A DNA stretch of 64,000 bases from Acinetobacter albensis (GCF_900095025.1 NZ_FMBK01000001.1:124001-188000), one strand, 5' to 3'. Shown: positions 1 through 10,432, counted from the stretch's first letter. Notes: generated by a model from the sequence alone, not told the origin. Translations and numbers: made by a program.

Positions 1-2
1 TT

Positions 3-638
3 ATGTGCACACCCACCGATGTCTATGCCGTTCCTAAAGAAGTCATCACAGCATCACGTCAAAAATTTCAACAACGTTCAAAAACTCAGCAGATGATCAG
101 TAAAACTATTGCGACCGTTTCTGGGCAGTATTTTTTCAAAAAAAATCGTCACACACTCATTACCTCAGAGAATGGCAAAGAGTATGGAATTGCAGACTGT
201 CTAGTGGTCGAACAAGGACCAAATTATGCTTTAGCAAAACGCATCCAACAATGGCGCGCAACTTTGGCACGCCATTCTGGGCAACGGGTCAGTATTAATA
301 TTGCGCCATCGACCACCACCCATTCGGTGACTAAAAATCCATTATTAAAAGCTGCTTTCAATGGGGCCAGCTTGTTTGATGTTGAATCATTTGAACCTGA
401 AACGACCAATGCAATAATGGCTGCCTTATGGATTCATGACTTGCGTCATCCTGAATCTGTCGCCAATCCTGAAATGCATCTAGATCATCCTTTAGAACTG
501 ATGATGCATGGAGCAAATCATGGGGGCTTATGGCGTGTTGCTTATTTAGCGCGAAGTGCTTTACCTTTTGCTGCTTTGTATGGATTTGCCAATCAAAAAT
601 TACGATTAGATAAAATGATAGGCAAACAGAAAAAATAA
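3..638 (+). CDS. C-terminal part of an unrecognised protein (5' end outside window)
   Basis: The open frame reaches the left edge, and the first ATG at base 3 has no room for a ribosome binding site, so this is probably the 3' part of a longer gene. I do not recognise the family with confidence. A YALAK segment near residue 75, followed about 25 residues later by NIAPSTTT, faintly resembles the YxxxK motif and following proline of short-chain dehydrogenases. That reading is a guess. The C-terminus is basic (ends GKQKK) and includes a mildly hydrophobic stretch, SALPFAALYGFA. A bidirectional terminator follows 28 bases after the stop, and the next gene (pit) is convergent. Confidence 0.6.
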   Translation: MCTPTDVYAVPKEVITASRQKFQQRSKTQQMISKTIATVSGQYFFKKNRHTLITSENGKEYGIADCLVVEQGPNYALAKRIQQWRATLARHSGQRVSINIAPSTTTHSVTKNPLLKAAFNGASLFDVESFEPETTNAIMAALWIHDLRHPESVANPEMHLDHPLELMMHGANHGGLWRVAYLARSALPFAALYGFANQKLRLDKMIGKQKK

Positions 639-665
639 GCTTATTTTTACAATATTTCTAAAACT

Positions 666-692
666 AAAAACGCTGCATTTGCAGCGTTTTTT
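666..692. terminator. Bidirectional rho-independent terminator
   Basis: Twelve-base perfect inverted repeat (arms 666-677 and 680-691, core cgctgca/tgcagcg, loop tt) with an A-run on the left and a T-run on the right. It lies between two convergent genes, so it can serve both. Confidence 0.85.
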
Positions 693-719
693 GATGGCAA
701 ATTTTAGTTAAACAAAGTT

Positions 720-2339
720 TTAAGTAAACTGTAAGAATAACCAGTACAAACCACCCGATAAACAAATGGTGGCAGGTAAGGTGAAAATCCAAGCGGACAA
801 AATGACCTTCACGGTGGCAAAATTCAACCCCGATTTATTGGCAACCATCGTACCCGCAACCGCACTGTTTAATACATGTGTGGTCGACACTGGCATACCA
901 AAACCATCTGCAGCCGCAATGGTGGTCATCGCGACCAATTCTGCTGACATGCCCTGACCATAAGTCATGTGATTTTTACCAATACGTTCACCCACTGTGA
1001 CCACGATGCGCTTCCAACCGACCATTGTGCCTAAGCCCAATGCTAGAGCGACTGCAACTTTCACCCAAGTTGGAATATATTGCAGGAAAGAATCTAATTT
1101 ACTGCGATATTCTTTAATCGCTTTGCCCTGATCTTGCGACATGGCAGGCAGTTGTTCAGCTTTATCCAAACGCTTAAATGCTGTACTACTCAAATACATA
1201 TCGTTGCGAATAATCGAAACTTCCGCTTCAGGAATGGCTTTTAAGTCACCATATTGCGCAACACGGTCACCCAAATGATCGGTTAAACTGGCCAATGCTG
1301 GAACCACTTCAGGTGTAATTTCTTTGGTTTGAATATATGTGGTTAATGTATTACGCGCTGTTTCATCGGTTATTGCTGTATGATTTACATACAAAATATC
1401 TGCAGTCTGATTCGACAGTTGATTAAAAGATTGAATATGTTGAGCATCTAGATTTTTATTCAGAGAATAAGCCAGAGGAACAATACCAATCAGAATCAAC
1501 ATAATTAAACCCATACCCTTCTGACCATCATTTGAACCATGAGCAAAACTCACCCCTGTACAAGTGAAAATCAGAATCGCGCGGATCATCGGTGGTGGTG
1601 GCTTGTTGCCTTCAGGTGGCTGAAACAATTCTACTTGTTTTTTAAAGACTTTTTTAACCAGTAAAAATACAATCGCAGCAAAAGCAAATCCGATCAAAGG
1701 TGAAAATAACAAAGCCTTACCGACTTTAATCACCTGATCCATATCTACACCACTTGCTCCACCTCCTGAATTTAAAAGATAATTCATGATGCCCACACCT
1801 AAAATCGAACCGATTAAAGTATGTGAACTTGAAGCAGGAATACCTAAAAACCAAGTACCCAAATTCCATAGAATGGCTGCAATCAACATGGCAAAGACCA
1901 TGGCAAAACCAGCGCCTGAGCTAACATTCATAATTAACTCGACCGGCAACAAAGCAATAATGCCGTAGGCCACTGCCCCGCTTGCAACCATGACCCCAAG
2001 AAAATTACAAAAACCAGCCCACATTACCGCAACTGGTGCAGATAAGGCATTGGTATAAATGACTGTCGCCACTGCATTTGCAGTGTCGTGAAAACCATTG
2101 ACAAACTCAAAGCCCAAAGCAATGAATAAAGCGGTAGCCAACAAGATAACAGAATATAAACTTAAAGTTGGAACATGAGACAAATCAGCAGAAAGCTGAA
2201 AACCAATGTAAACCAAAGTTGCAATAATGACCGTTAAAAACACCGGCATAAAAAATTTCGGTGTAGGCACATGCACATTCGTCGATTTCTGTGGCGCTGA
2301 TGAAACCTGATCTTGGACGGGAGGAATATTAGAATTCAT
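720..2339 (-). CDS. pit: Inorganic phosphate transporter, PiT family
   Basis: Inner-membrane phosphate permease of the PiT family, which takes up phosphate (as metal-phosphate) with protons. The protein has 539 residues and about ten hydrophobic segments. Both halves carry the family signature: FVNGFHDTANAVA near residue 80 and FAHGSNDGQKG near residue 267. A long hydrophilic insert of about 120 residues (roughly 290-415) separates the membrane halves; E. coli PitA (499 residues) also has a central loop, but a shorter one. A PhoB-box-like sequence lies 49 bases upstream of the start (2389-2406), so the gene is probably induced by phosphate starvation. A small hairpin (gggata/tatccc, 2354-2369) sits between the box and the ATG. 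It is monocistronic by context: a terminator lies downstream and metH is divergent. Confidence 0.93.
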   Translation of the reverse strand: MNSNIPPVQDQVSSAPQKSTNVHVPTPKFFMPVFLTVIIATLVYIGFQLSADLSHVPTLSLYSVILLATALFIALGFEFVNGFHDTANAVATVIYTNALSAPVAVMWAGFCNFLGVMVASGAVAYGIIALLPVELIMNVSSGAGFAMVFAMLIAAILWNLGTWFLGIPASSSHTLIGSILGVGIMNYLLNSGGGASGVDMDQVIKVGKALLFSPLIGFAFAAIVFLLVKKVFKKQVELFQPPEGNKPPPPMIRAILIFTCTGVSFAHGSNDGQKGMGLIMLILIGIVPLAYSLNKNLDAQHIQSFNQLSNQTADILYVNHTAITDETARNTLTTYIQTKEITPEVVPALASLTDHLGDRVAQYGDLKAIPEAEVSIIRNDMYLSSTAFKRLDKAEQLPAMSQDQGKAIKEYRSKLDSFLQYIPTWVKVAVALALGLGTMVGWKRIVVTVGERIGKNHMTYGQGMSAELVAMTTIAAADGFGMPVSTTHVLNSAVAGTMVANKSGLNFATVKVILSAWIFTLPATICLSGGLYWLFLQFT

Positions 2340-2388
2340 GCAAACGGTTCAAAGGGATAATAATATCCCCTTATTGTTCAATTTAATT

Positions 2389-2406
2389 GTGACAATTATA
2401 TGACAA
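2389..2406 (-). promoter_or_regulatory. Candidate PhoB box upstream of pit
   Basis: Read on the minus strand the 18 bases are TTGTCATATAATTGTCAC: two 7-base direct repeats (TTGTCAT and TTGTCAC) with a 4-base A/T spacer. This matches the enterobacterial Pho box (CTGTCAT-AWAW-CTGTCAY) except for T instead of C at the first base of each repeat. It lies 49 bases before the pit start codon, on the correct strand. Confidence 0.7.
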
Positions 2407-2418
2407 GCGTGCGCCATA

Positions 2419-2447
2419 TTAAGTCAATTATTAAAAAATTGACTTAA
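2419..2447. repeat. Perfect 10-base inverted repeat in the pit-metH intergenic region
   Basis: Arms ttaagtcaat (2419-2428) and attgacttaa (2438-2447) are perfect reverse complements with a 9-base A/T spacer. A further partial copy (ttaagtcatt) follows at about 2449. The arrangement looks like an operator for a dimeric regulator between divergent genes. I cannot name the regulator. Confidence 0.5.
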
Positions 2448-2765
2448 TTTAAGTCATTCCCCTGCACATTTTGGGAAATATTTTTTTGAATCTATTCTTT
2501 GCAATATTTAAACTCAATCATCATTCATGGATATATTGCAAAAATAGTCATCTGTATAAAAATTTATGAATGGGCACACTACCTTATTTTTTGCTGATCT
2601 CACTTAAATCATAGTAGTCCTGACATATTTCAATTCGATGAAAAATAAAGCAGTAATCGTTTATTTTGAAGTGGAAAACGGCCCATTTGGCTGAATATCC
2701 CTCAAAAGCAGTGTAATTCTGCTAAGATAGCAGCCATTTTATATTCCACTGGATCGGGATTATTT

Positions 2766-5700
2766 ATGTCCACGCTTGCCACCTTAAAAGAGCTTCTCGC
2801 CAAACGCATTCTAATTATTGATGGTGCAATGGGCACCATGATTCAACGCCATCAATTAGAAGAAGCAGATTATCGGGGTGAGCGTTTTGCTGACTGGGCA
2901 TCTGACCTAAAGGGAAATAACGATTTATTGGTGCTGACCCAACCACACATTATTCAAAGTATCCATGAAGATTACTTAGATGCGGGTGCGGATATCATTG
3001 AAACCAACAGCTTTAATGGTACACGCGTTTCTATGTCTGACTATCACATGGAAGATTTAGTTCATGAGATTAACTTTGAAGCAGCACGTATTGCCAAAGA
3101 AGCCTGTAAAAAATATTCAACCCCTGACAAACCTCGTTTTGTCGCAGGTGTACTTGGGCCGACATCACGCACTTGCTCAATTTCACCGAATGTCAATGAT
3201 CCTGCATTTCGTAATGTGACTTTTGATGCACTCAAAGAAAACTATATTGAAGCAGCACACGCGCTGATTGAAGGTGGTGCAGATATTTTATTGATTGAAA
3301 CTGTATTTGATACTTTGAACTGTAAAGCAGCCATTTTTGCAGTCAAAGAAGTCTTTAAACAGTTAGGTTATGAATTACCGTTGATGATTTCAGGCACCAT
3401 TACCGATGCTTCAGGTCGTACTTTAACGGGTCAAACGGCCGAAGCTTTCTGGAACTCTGTACGTCACGGCGATTTACTCTCGATTGGTTTTAACTGTGCT
3501 CTAGGTGCAGATGCCATGCGTCCACACGTAAAAACAGTGGGTGATGTAGCCAATACCTTTATTTCAGCACATCCTAATGCAGGCTTACCGAATGCTTTCG
3601 GTGGTTATGATGAAACCCCTGAAGAAACTGCGGCATTCTTAAAAGAATTTGCAGAAAGTGGTCTAATCAATATCACAGGTGGTTGCTGTGGTACAACGCC
3701 AGATCATATTCGTGCTATTTATAATGCTGTCAAAGATATTACACCCCGTCAAATTCCAAACATTGAACCCGCTTGTCGTCTTTCAGGTTTAGAGCCATTT
3801 AACATCACCAAAGATTCATTGTTTGTGAATGTCGGTGAGCGTACCAACGTTACAGGTTCAAAAAAATTCGCACGTTTAATTCGTGAAGAAAATTATAGCG
3901 AAGCTTTAGAGGTTGCCTTAGACCAAGTTCAAGGTGGCGCGCAAATTGTCGACATCAACATGGATGAAGGCATGTTGGATTCGCAAGCAGCAATGGTCAC
4001 GTTCTTGAACCTGATTGCATCTGAACCCGACATTTCTCGTGTTCCAATCATGATTGACTCATCAAAATGGGAAATTATTGAAGCAGGCTTGAAATGTGTG
4101 CAAGGAAAACCTGTCGTTAACTCTATTTCTCTAAAAGAAGGTTATGACGAGTTTGTCGAAAAAGCACGTTTATGCCGTCAGTATGGTGCTGCAGTTATTG
4201 TTATGGCATTTGATGAAGCTGGTCAAGCCGATACAGCAGCGCGTAAACGCGAAATTTGTAAGCGTTCATATGATGTTTTAGTGAACGACGTTGGCTTCCC
4301 TGCTGAAGATATTATTTTCGACCCGAACGTGTTTGCTGTGGCAACGGGTATTGAAGAACACAATAACTACGCGGTTGATTTCATTGAAGCAACAGGTTGG
4401 ATTAAACAAAACCTTCCCCATGCGATGATTTCTGGTGGTGTCTCGAACGTATCGTTCTCATTCCGTGGTAATGAGCCTGTCCGTGAAGCGATTCATGCCG
4501 TATTCCTTTACCATGCCATTCAACAAGGCATGACCATGGGCATTGTAAACGCAGGACAACTTGCTATTTATGATGATATTCCGAAAGAATTAAAAGCAGC
4601 CGTTGAAGATGTTGTTCTTAACCAAAACCAAGGTGAAAGTGGTCAAGATGCTACAGAAAAGCTACTTGAAGTTGCTGAACAATACCGTGGTAAAGGCGGC
4701 GCACAACGTGAAGCTGAAAATCTTGAATGGCGTGATCAACCTGTTGAAAAACGCCTTGAATATGCCTTAGTCAAAGGTATTACCGCTTATATTGATATCG
4801 ATACTGAAGAAGCACGTTTAAAATCAACCCGACCTTTAGATGTGATTGAAGGGCCACTCATGTCTGGCATGAATGTGGTGGGTGACTTGTTTGGCGTAGG
4901 TAAAATGTTCTTGCCACAAGTAGTGAAATCGGCACGTGTAATGAAACAAGCCGTGGCTTGGCTGAACCCGTACATCGAAGCAGAAAAAGAAGAAGGTCAA
5001 ACCAAGGGTAAAATCTTGATGGCAACGGTAAAAGGCGATGTACACGATATTGGTAAAAATATTGTAGGCGTTGTTTTGGGTTGTAATGGCTATGACATTG
5101 TTGACCTTGGCGTGATGGTGCCGGCGGAAAAAATTCTACAAACTGCCATTGATGAAAAAGTCGATATTATTGGTTTATCTGGTCTCATCACGCCATCTTT
5201 AGATGAAATGGTATTTGTTGCCAAAGAAATGCAGCGCAAAGGTTTCCATATTCCATTGATGATTGGTGGTGCAACCACATCGAAAGCACATACTGCGGTT
5301 AAAATTGATCCACAATATTCAAATGATGCCGTCATTTATGTCGCTGATGCATCTCGTGCGGTCGGTGTGGCAACCTCTCTCCTTTCACCTGAAATGAAAC
5401 CTGAATTCATTAAAGGTTACCGTGAAGAATATGCCAAAGTTCGTGAACGTATTGCTAACAAACAACCCAAAGCAGCGAAATTATCTTATCCAGAATCCAT
5501 TGCCAATGGCGTGAAAATTGACTGGACAAACTATGTGCCACCTCAGCCAAACATGCTTGGTCAGCACATCCTGAAAAATTATCCGCTAGCGACGTTAGTC
5601 CCTTATTTTGACTGGACACCGTTCTTTATTTCGTGGAGTTTGGCAGGCAAGTTCCCTGCTATTCTAACCGATGATGTCGTCGGAGAAGCTGCAACTGATT

Positions 5701-6458
5701 TGTATGAACAAGCACAGATCATGCTAAAAGATATTGTCGAAAATAATCGTTTTGATGCACGTGCAGTATTTAGCCTCGCACCTGCAAAACGCACCGATGC
5801 AGATACGGTGTCTATTTATGATGAAAATCAAAGCGTAACGCATAAATTTGAACATACTCGTCAGCAGTCAGACAAAGTCTCTAAAAAACCAAACTTCTCA
5901 TTAGCCGATTTTATTGCCCCTGAAGAGACAAACCTTGATGATTACTTAGGTGGCTTTACAGTTTCAATTTTCGGTGCAGAAGAAATGGCACATGAATACA
6001 AAGCTAAAGGCGATGATTATTCTGCGATTTTAGCGCAGTCTTTGGGTGACCGTTTTGCAGAAGCTTTTGCTGAGCATTTGCACGAACGTATTCGTAAAGA
6101 GTTCTGGGGTTATCAAGCAGCAGAACAACTGTCAAATGAAGATTTGATTAAAGAGAAGTACATCGGAATTCGTCCTGCTCCAGGTTACCCTGCATGCCCT
6201 GAACATTCTGAAAAAGCGACTTTGTTTAGCTGGTTAGATTCAACCAATGCCATTGGTACGGAACTCACTTCGAGCTTTGCAATGTGGCCGCCTTCGAGCG
6301 TGAGCGGTTTTTATTACAGCAACCCCCAATCTGAATACTTTAATGTCGGTAAGATTGCGCAAGATCAGTTAGACAGTTATGCAGAGCGCAAAGGCTGGTC
6401 AATGGATGAAGCGAAGCGTTGGTTAATGCCAAATTTAGATGATTCAATTGATATTTAA
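2766..6458 (+). CDS. metH: Cobalamin-dependent methionine synthase
   Basis: Transfers the methyl group of 5-methyltetrahydrofolate to homocysteine through methylcobalamin, the last step of methionine synthesis. All modules are present in 1230 residues: a homocysteine/zinc domain (about 1-330; zinc ligands Cys244 in GFNC and Cys307-Cys308 in GGCCGT), a pterin-binding domain (about 350-620), the helical cap and the B12 domain (DVHDIG at 758-763, with His760 as the lower cobalt ligand), and the AdoMet reactivation domain near the C-terminus ([12 protein letters not shown]). The length equals the E. coli enzyme (1227). It starts at an ATG with only a weak ribosome site (cggga). The upstream region has no complete cobalamin riboswitch that I can see. 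A strong terminator follows the stop. Confidence 0.97.
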   Translation: MSTLATLKELLAKRILIIDGAMGTMIQRHQLEEADYRGERFADWASDLKGNNDLLVLTQPHIIQSIHEDYLDAGADIIETNSFNGTRVSMSDYHMEDLVHEINFEAARIAKEACKKYSTPDKPRFVAGVLGPTSRTCSISPNVNDPAFRNVTFDALKENYIEAAHALIEGGADILLIETVFDTLNCKAAIFAVKEVFKQLGYELPLMISGTITDASGRTLTGQTAEAFWNSVRHGDLLSIGFNCALGADAMRPHVKTVGDVANTFISAHPNAGLPNAFGGYDETPEETAAFLKEFAESGLINITGGCCGTTPDHIRAIYNAVKDITPRQIPNIEPACRLSGLEPFNITKDSLFVNVGERTNVTGSKKFARLIREENYSEALEVALDQVQGGAQIVDINMDEGMLDSQAAMVTFLNLIASEPDISRVPIMIDSSKWEIIEAGLKCVQGKPVVNSISLKEGYDEFVEKARLCRQYGAAVIVMAFDEAGQADTAARKREICKRSYDVLVNDVGFPAEDIIFDPNVFAVATGIEEHNNYAVDFIEATGWIKQNLPHAMISGGVSNVSFSFRGNEPVREAIHAVFLYHAIQQGMTMGIVNAGQLAIYDDIPKELKAAVEDVVLNQNQGESGQDATEKLLEVAEQYRGKGGAQREAENLEWRDQPVEKRLEYALVKGITAYIDIDTEEARLKSTRPLDVIEGPLMSGMNVVGDLFGVGKMFLPQVVKSARVMKQAVAWLNPYIEAEKEEGQTKGKILMATVKGDVHDIGKNIVGVVLGCNGYDIVDLGVMVPAEKILQTAIDEKVDIIGLSGLITPSLDEMVFVAKEMQRKGFHIPLMIGGATTSKAHTAVKIDPQYSNDAVIYVADASRAVGVATSLLSPEMKPEFIKGYREEYAKVRERIANKQPKAAKLSYPESIANGVKIDWTNYVPPQPNMLGQHILKNYPLATLVPYFDWTPFFISWSLAGKFPAILTDDVVGEAATDLYEQAQIMLKDIVENNRFDARAVFSLAPAKRTDADTVSIYDENQSVTHKFEHTRQQSDKVSKKPNFSLADFIAPEETNLDDYLGGFTVSIFGAEEMAHEYKAKGDDYSAILAQSLGDRFAEAFAEHLHERIRKEFWGYQAAEQLSNEDLIKEKYIGIRPAPGYPACPEHSEKATLFSWLDSTNAIGTELTSSFAMWPPSSVSGFYYSNPQSEYFNVGKIAQDQLDSYAERKGWSMDEAKRWLMPNLDDSIDI

Positions 6459-6476
6459 ATAAATCAATTTCTCAAT

Positions 6477-6503
6477 AAACCCCTCCAAGTGAGGGGTTTT
6501 TCA
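6477..6503 (+). terminator. Rho-independent terminator of metH
   Basis: Stem aaacccctc/gaggggttt (6477-6485 and 6491-6499), loop caagt, followed by a T-run; 19 bases after the metH stop codon. Confidence 0.85.
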
Positions 6504-6593
6504 TTTCCAAACTATTCGTATTCATGACAACTCTATTTTTAAATCTACTGGCTACATTCGGACTCGTTCGCACTCATTCAAAAAACTACCCAA

Positions 6594-7079
6594 TCAACGC
6601 TCTATTCTTTCCACAAACAACACGCCATCTAAATGATCCACCTCATGTTGCACAATCCGTGCAGGAAAACCATGAAAGACTGTTTCAACAAGTTCACCTT
6701 GCAGTGTTAAATATTTCACTCTGACCATTTCCGCACGTGCAACTTGCCCACGTTCATTTAGCACACTTAAACAACCTTCTTCACCTAAAATAGTACTTTC
6801 AGATTTTTCCAATATTTCAGGATTCACCATCACTACTGCATCCATTTCAGGTGCATCGGGATAACGAGGATTTGGACGTGAAGCCACTATAATGACACGT
6901 TTAGACACATAGACCTGCGGTGCGGCAATTCCGACACCATTACGTTCCAGCATGGTGGCTTGCATGGCTGCTGCCAACTCATTTAACCATGCGCTGTTTA
7001 ATTCCAAGGTCGTAACAGATGCAGCTTTTAACGTTAAAATCACTTCACCACGTTGGGCTACAGCTAAAATTGAACTCAT
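6594..7079 (-). CDS. def: Peptide deformylase
   Basis: Metalloenzyme that removes the N-formyl group from nascent proteins. The 161 residues carry the three family motifs: GVGIAAPQ (48-55), EGCLS (101-105, metal-binding Cys) and HEVDH (145-149, two metal-binding His and the catalytic Glu). The protein is slightly shorter than E. coli Def (169) and lacks a long C-terminal tail. It is not next to fmt, so it is probably a second deformylase and not the one in the fmt-def operon. That is inferred from context only. It is convergent with metH. Confidence 0.93.
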   Translation of the reverse strand: MSSILAVAQRGEVILTLKAASVTTLELNSAWLNELAAAMQATMLERNGVGIAAPQVYVSKRVIIVASRPNPRYPDAPEMDAVVMVNPEILEKSESTILGEEGCLSVLNERGQVARAEMVRVKYLTLQGELVETVFHGFPARIVQHEVDHLDGVLFVERIER

Positions 7080-7239
7080 ATTTTTTCCTAGACTTTAAGT
7101 CATATATTTTAAATTTAAATAAAAGCAAATGTACTTTAAACTTCAAAAGTTCGGTTCTTTATCCCAAAACCTTCATTATTTAAGCTAAATTTAATCTTCT
7201 ACTTTATAATCAGTCCAATGCTATATAAACATAATCAAT

Positions 7240-7443
7240 ATGAATACCACTCAACTTTTGCTCGGTTTAATTTTTAGCTCTATAGGCTTAGGCTATTTCC
7301 TATATGGCAAAAAGCAAAAAAAAGTGGTGCCTTTGGTTTGTGGGTTACTCCTAATGGTCTATTCTTATTTTATTGACAGTACTTTATGGTTATCAGCCCT
7401 TGGTGTACTATTCTCCTTATTCCCTTATTTTATTCGCCTTTAA
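7240..7443 (+). CDS. Small two-helix membrane protein of unknown function
   Basis: A 67-residue protein with two predicted membrane segments (about 5-24 and 30-47, the second running into a third hydrophobic stretch) joined by a basic GKKQKK turn. I recognise no function; similar small proteins occur in Acinetobacter genomes. No good ribosome site precedes the ATG, but the composition is typical of a real membrane protein and the space between its neighbours is otherwise empty. Confidence 0.6.
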   Translation: MNTTQLLLGLIFSSIGLGYFLYGKKQKKVVPLVCGLLLMVYSYFIDSTLWLSALGVLFSLFPYFIRL

Positions 7444-7550
7444 ATATTTTTATAAGAATATTTTAATCATCCATCTATTCATAAGTCGATTTAAATCAAT
7501 TGAAATGCTTTTCAATGAAATAATTTCAATTATAAAATAATGAAAAATTA

Positions 7551-7590
7551 TAAAAAAAAAATGCCCGTACATAGTGGCATGAACGGACAT
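7551..7590 (-). terminator. Terminator of the DUF2505 gene
   Basis: On the minus strand the stem ATGTCCGT/ACGGGCAT (one G-T pair; 7583-7590 with 7561-7568) is followed by a run of about ten T. It lies 23 bases after the stop at 7614. Confidence 0.75.
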
Positions 7591-7613
7591 GATTGAATTA
7601 AAAAATTTAAAGA

Positions 7614-8111
7614 TTAGATGCTGAGATTTTTCTTTAGTTCATCTTCAACAATCTGGATTTCAACATCACTAAATTTACGAATCTCGCCTTCCGCATGTTT
7701 TTCCAACATACCGGCCACCAAAGGCACTTTAACTTTGACTTGCCAATTTAAAGTGATATGAATTTGTTGGTCATCTCCTGTTACAGAGCGTTCGCAGTTC
7801 GCTTCCAAAGGTAAATTTGCACCCAATTCTATTGTAGAACTTAATGCCTGCAAATCAGTAATGTCTGTACGTTTTAAACGAAAGGCATCTTTCAGGAGCT
7901 TTTTTGCAATATCTGGAATATTCACATCTAAATTATAAGCACGGCGCAGCGTATAGGTATTTCCATTAATTTGAGATTCAATAATTTCTAATTTTTCACC
8001 TGGAATACGTTTACACACCGCTTCGTGTAAACTTGTATCTGCTGCAAGACGTTTAAACTCGTCAATTGAAACACCTTGAATGGTAGAGTTAATCGTAAAA
8101 CGGTGCGCCAT
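7614..8111 (-). CDS. DUF2505 family protein (START/SRPBCC-like fold)
   Basis: A 165-residue soluble protein matching my recollection of DUF2505, a family thought to adopt the SRPBCC ligand-binding fold. The function is unknown. Features are an N-terminal MAHRFTINSTI strand, an alternating beta-rich middle and an amphipathic C-terminal helix rich in Lys and Glu, as in SRPBCC proteins. The start at 8111 is preferred over the upstream in-frame ATG at 8150 because AAAGGAC lies 7 bases before it. It is probably monocistronic, with a terminator just downstream. Confidence 0.75.
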   Translation of the reverse strand: MAHRFTINSTIQGVSIDEFKRLAADTSLHEAVCKRIPGEKLEIIESQINGNTYTLRRAYNLDVNIPDIAKKLLKDAFRLKRTDITDLQALSSTIELGANLPLEANCERSVTGDDQQIHITLNWQVKVKVPLVAGMLEKHAEGEIRKFSDVEIQIVEDELKKNLSI

Positions 8112-8248
8112 AATTTTGTCCTTTATCTTTTTATTGCTTATCCTGATCATGAGTTCTCAACACAGAGAAATTCAATGATCTAGCGTATTTTCATTCCTCT
8201 CTATTTAATTGGATTCTCGCTTTATTGTCATTGACCGCACATTCTAAA

Positions 8249-8524
8249 CTATTGACCATGTACGCCATAACAGATCTCAATTTTATCGGTACACGAGATT
8301 TTCAAGAAATGTGTTCGATATTCAACAATGGCATAAAATTGTTCAGCCCCATCATCTAATCCTGTTGCTGCCCATGTTGTTCCTCGCGGAAAGTCATTTA
8401 ACCATTCAGCTTTGTAAAAATCGGAGACTGAATCAAAAGTGATATATTTTTCAGGTGCAGCCTGAATCCTTGCAGCCATTTCTTCAAATTGTCTAAGTTG
8501 ATATTGTATAAAATCAATCAACAT
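8249..8524 (-). CDS. Conserved small hypothetical protein next to pnuC
   Basis: A 91-residue soluble protein that I do not recognise. The N-terminal third is predicted helical (FIQYQLRQFEEMAARI), then a mixed region rich in aromatics (WLNDFPRGTTW), then a beta-rich end with two Cys. ATG at 8524 is chosen over the in-frame TTG at 8530 because GGAA lies 8 bases upstream of it. It starts 30 bases after the pnuC stop on the same strand, so the two are probably co-transcribed; a link to NAD precursor uptake would be a guess. Confidence 0.65.
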   Translation of the reverse strand: MLIDFIQYQLRQFEEMAARIQAAPEKYITFDSVSDFYKAEWLNDFPRGTTWAATGLDDGAEQFYAIVEYRTHFLKISCTDKIEICYGVHGQ

Positions 8525-8554
8525 ATTCAAAATTCCAATGATGAGTCAAAATAT

Positions 8555-9139
8555 TTAAACGCCTTTAAAATGAATGTGTGCCTGTTTCTTTTTCACTTGT
8601 TGCCACTGCCACCAACCAAAAGCGGCCAAAGCAACAAAAGCGGTATATAAACCGGCAGTCAGAAATAAATCTTTATAAATAAACATGCCTACATAAACAA
8701 TATCGACAAAAACCCACAGCACCCAAGTCGCAATATGTTTACGACTGGTCCAATAGGTTGCCAATAAACTAAATGCAGCCAATTGTGAATCCAACATCGG
8801 TACAGCAGCATCGGTAAAGTGTTTTAAAATTAAACCAAAAATTAATCCCCCTATTGCTGCAAAGCACATTTGTAACATCACAGTTTTGGTTGCAATCGGT
8901 TCAATTCGAATTTCATGGTCTTGCTGCTTGCCCTTGAACCAATAATAGAAACCATAAAAATTCATCCCCATAAAGAAGAATTGCAAAATAGTTTCGCCAT
9001 ATAACTTAAATTCATAAAACAAATAGGCATATAGTACAAAGGCCACAAAGTTAAACCACCAACACCACATATTTCGTCTAATGGTTAATGTCACACCAAT
9101 AATACTAATGATGACTGCAATAATTTCTAAAGGTGACAT
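8555..9139 (-). CDS. pnuC: Nicotinamide riboside transporter PnuC
   Basis: Inner-membrane facilitator for nicotinamide riboside, feeding NAD salvage. The 194 residues form about seven hydrophobic segments. Family features visible are the tryptophan-rich W..WWFNFVAF region near residue 27, YYWFKG near 67, and TYWTSRKHIATWVLW with the following VDIVYVGMFIYK segment near 130-155, which line the substrate path in PnuC proteins. An in-frame TTG four codons upstream (9151) is possible, but ATG at 9139 is the simpler start. No recognisable riboswitch was seen in the 200 bases before it. The gene is divergent from the crotonase. Confidence 0.9.
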   Translation of the reverse strand: MSPLEIIAVIISIIGVTLTIRRNMWCWWFNFVAFVLYAYLFYEFKLYGETILQFFFMGMNFYGFYYWFKGKQQDHEIRIEPIATKTVMLQMCFAAIGGLIFGLILKHFTDAAVPMLDSQLAAFSLLATYWTSRKHIATWVLWVFVDIVYVGMFIYKDLFLTAGLYTAFVALAAFGWWQWQQVKKKQAHIHFKGV

Positions 9140-9350
9140 AACAAGCAACAAATAGATAAAGAGAATGCCGTTATTATGAAAAAAAAATCGCTGAACGCAA
9201 GCTAAATTAATTCTATTCTGAATCTTGTAAGATTCAGAAAATAACCATTTTGATTTTAAAATTAATGGTTAAATTCAAATCAACACGTAGCATTTGACAG
9301 TTTTCTAAAGATCACTTAAAAATAGAGAAAATGATCCAAGGAAAATAACT

Positions 9351-10136
9351 ATGTCAGATCATCCAGGGAAAGTGAGCCGAGAAATACGTGGGTCTTTATT
9401 TTTAATTGGCCTTGATCGTGTTGCCAAGCGAAATGCATTTGATAGCCATTTAATTGATGATTTATCACTGGCACTGACTGAGTATGAAGAACTTCCACAC
9501 TTACGTTGTGCAGTCATTTTTGCACATGGTGAACATTTTACTGCAGGTCTAGACTTGGTGGAATTGCAGCCCAAATTAGAAACAGGAATATTTGCTTTTG
9601 ATGACATGCAAATTAATCCTTGGGGAACGAGCGGACGAGTACGTAAAAAACCTGTGGTGGTTGCAGTACAAGGCTTTTGCTATACCGCAGGCATCGAACT
9701 GATGTTAAATGCCGATCTCGTCATTGCACAAGATACGACGCAGTTTGCTCAAATGGAAGTACAACGTGGCATTTTACCTTTTGGCGGTGCAACTGTTCGT
9801 TTTGTTCAGGCAGCAGGTTGGGCAAAAGCCATGCGCTACTTACTTACAGGCGATGCATTTGATGCAGCAACAGCACTCGATTTAAATCTAATCAGTGAAA
9901 TTACAACAGAATCACCACTCAATCGTGCCCTTGAGCTGGCGGGACATATTGCTCAAGCTGCACCACTTGCAGTTCAAGCAACGCTTGCTTCTGCCAAAGA
10001 TGCCGCTGAGTACGGCACTGAAATGGCATTTTCCCGTTTACCCCAGCATCTTAGCCCTTTGTTAAAAACACAAGATGCACAAGAAGGTGTGATGGCTATG
10101 CTTCAACGACGTGCTGCACAGTTCAAAGGTCAATAA
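9351..10136 (+). CDS. Crotonase (enoyl-CoA hydratase/isomerase) family protein
   Basis: Crotonase-fold enzyme of 261 residues acting on an acyl-CoA thioester. The CoA/oxyanion region HFTAGLDL is seen near residue 64. The second oxyanion loop reads GFCYTAGIEL near residue 115 instead of the usual G.xxGGG.E. A Glu lies at each position where the two hydratase catalytic Glu usually sit (GIEL and QMEVQRG), so hydratase activity is possible but the substrate is unknown. The ATG follows AAGGAAAATAACT, a good ribosome site. It stands alone, not in a fatty acid or aromatic degradation operon, so context gives no pathway. Confidence 0.85.
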   Translation: MSDHPGKVSREIRGSLFLIGLDRVAKRNAFDSHLIDDLSLALTEYEELPHLRCAVIFAHGEHFTAGLDLVELQPKLETGIFAFDDMQINPWGTSGRVRKKPVVVAVQGFCYTAGIELMLNADLVIAQDTTQFAQMEVQRGILPFGGATVRFVQAAGWAKAMRYLLTGDAFDAATALDLNLISEITTESPLNRALELAGHIAQAAPLAVQATLASAKDAAEYGTEMAFSRLPQHLSPLLKTQDAQEGVMAMLQRRAAQFKGQ

Positions 10137-10432
10137 TTTAATTCTCATCATTGAACGTATTTTAAAAGCATTTAAATACACGCTGTCTATACCTAATGAT
10201 TAATGTTTAAAACTTAAGTAGATGATATTTTTATTAAAATTCAAAAAACCAGTCACTTAAATGAAAAAGTACTATTTTAATGAATAGTGCAAATAAGATT
10301 TTTTACTGAGAGCGGGTCAAATCCAACTGATTAAAAAATTTTTAGGTAAAGGTAGATGAATACACTTTAAATATTTATATTGAATAAAATAATTGATTAA
10401 TCTTTTGGTCTGCACGCAATACCGTCACTAAG

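Noticed and set aside
2340..2765. Possible cobalamin riboswitch before metH
   Set aside because: Only a partial ccactgg-like match was seen near 2747; the conserved multi-helix core of the B12 element is not recognisable, and methionine synthase control by such an element cannot be claimed.
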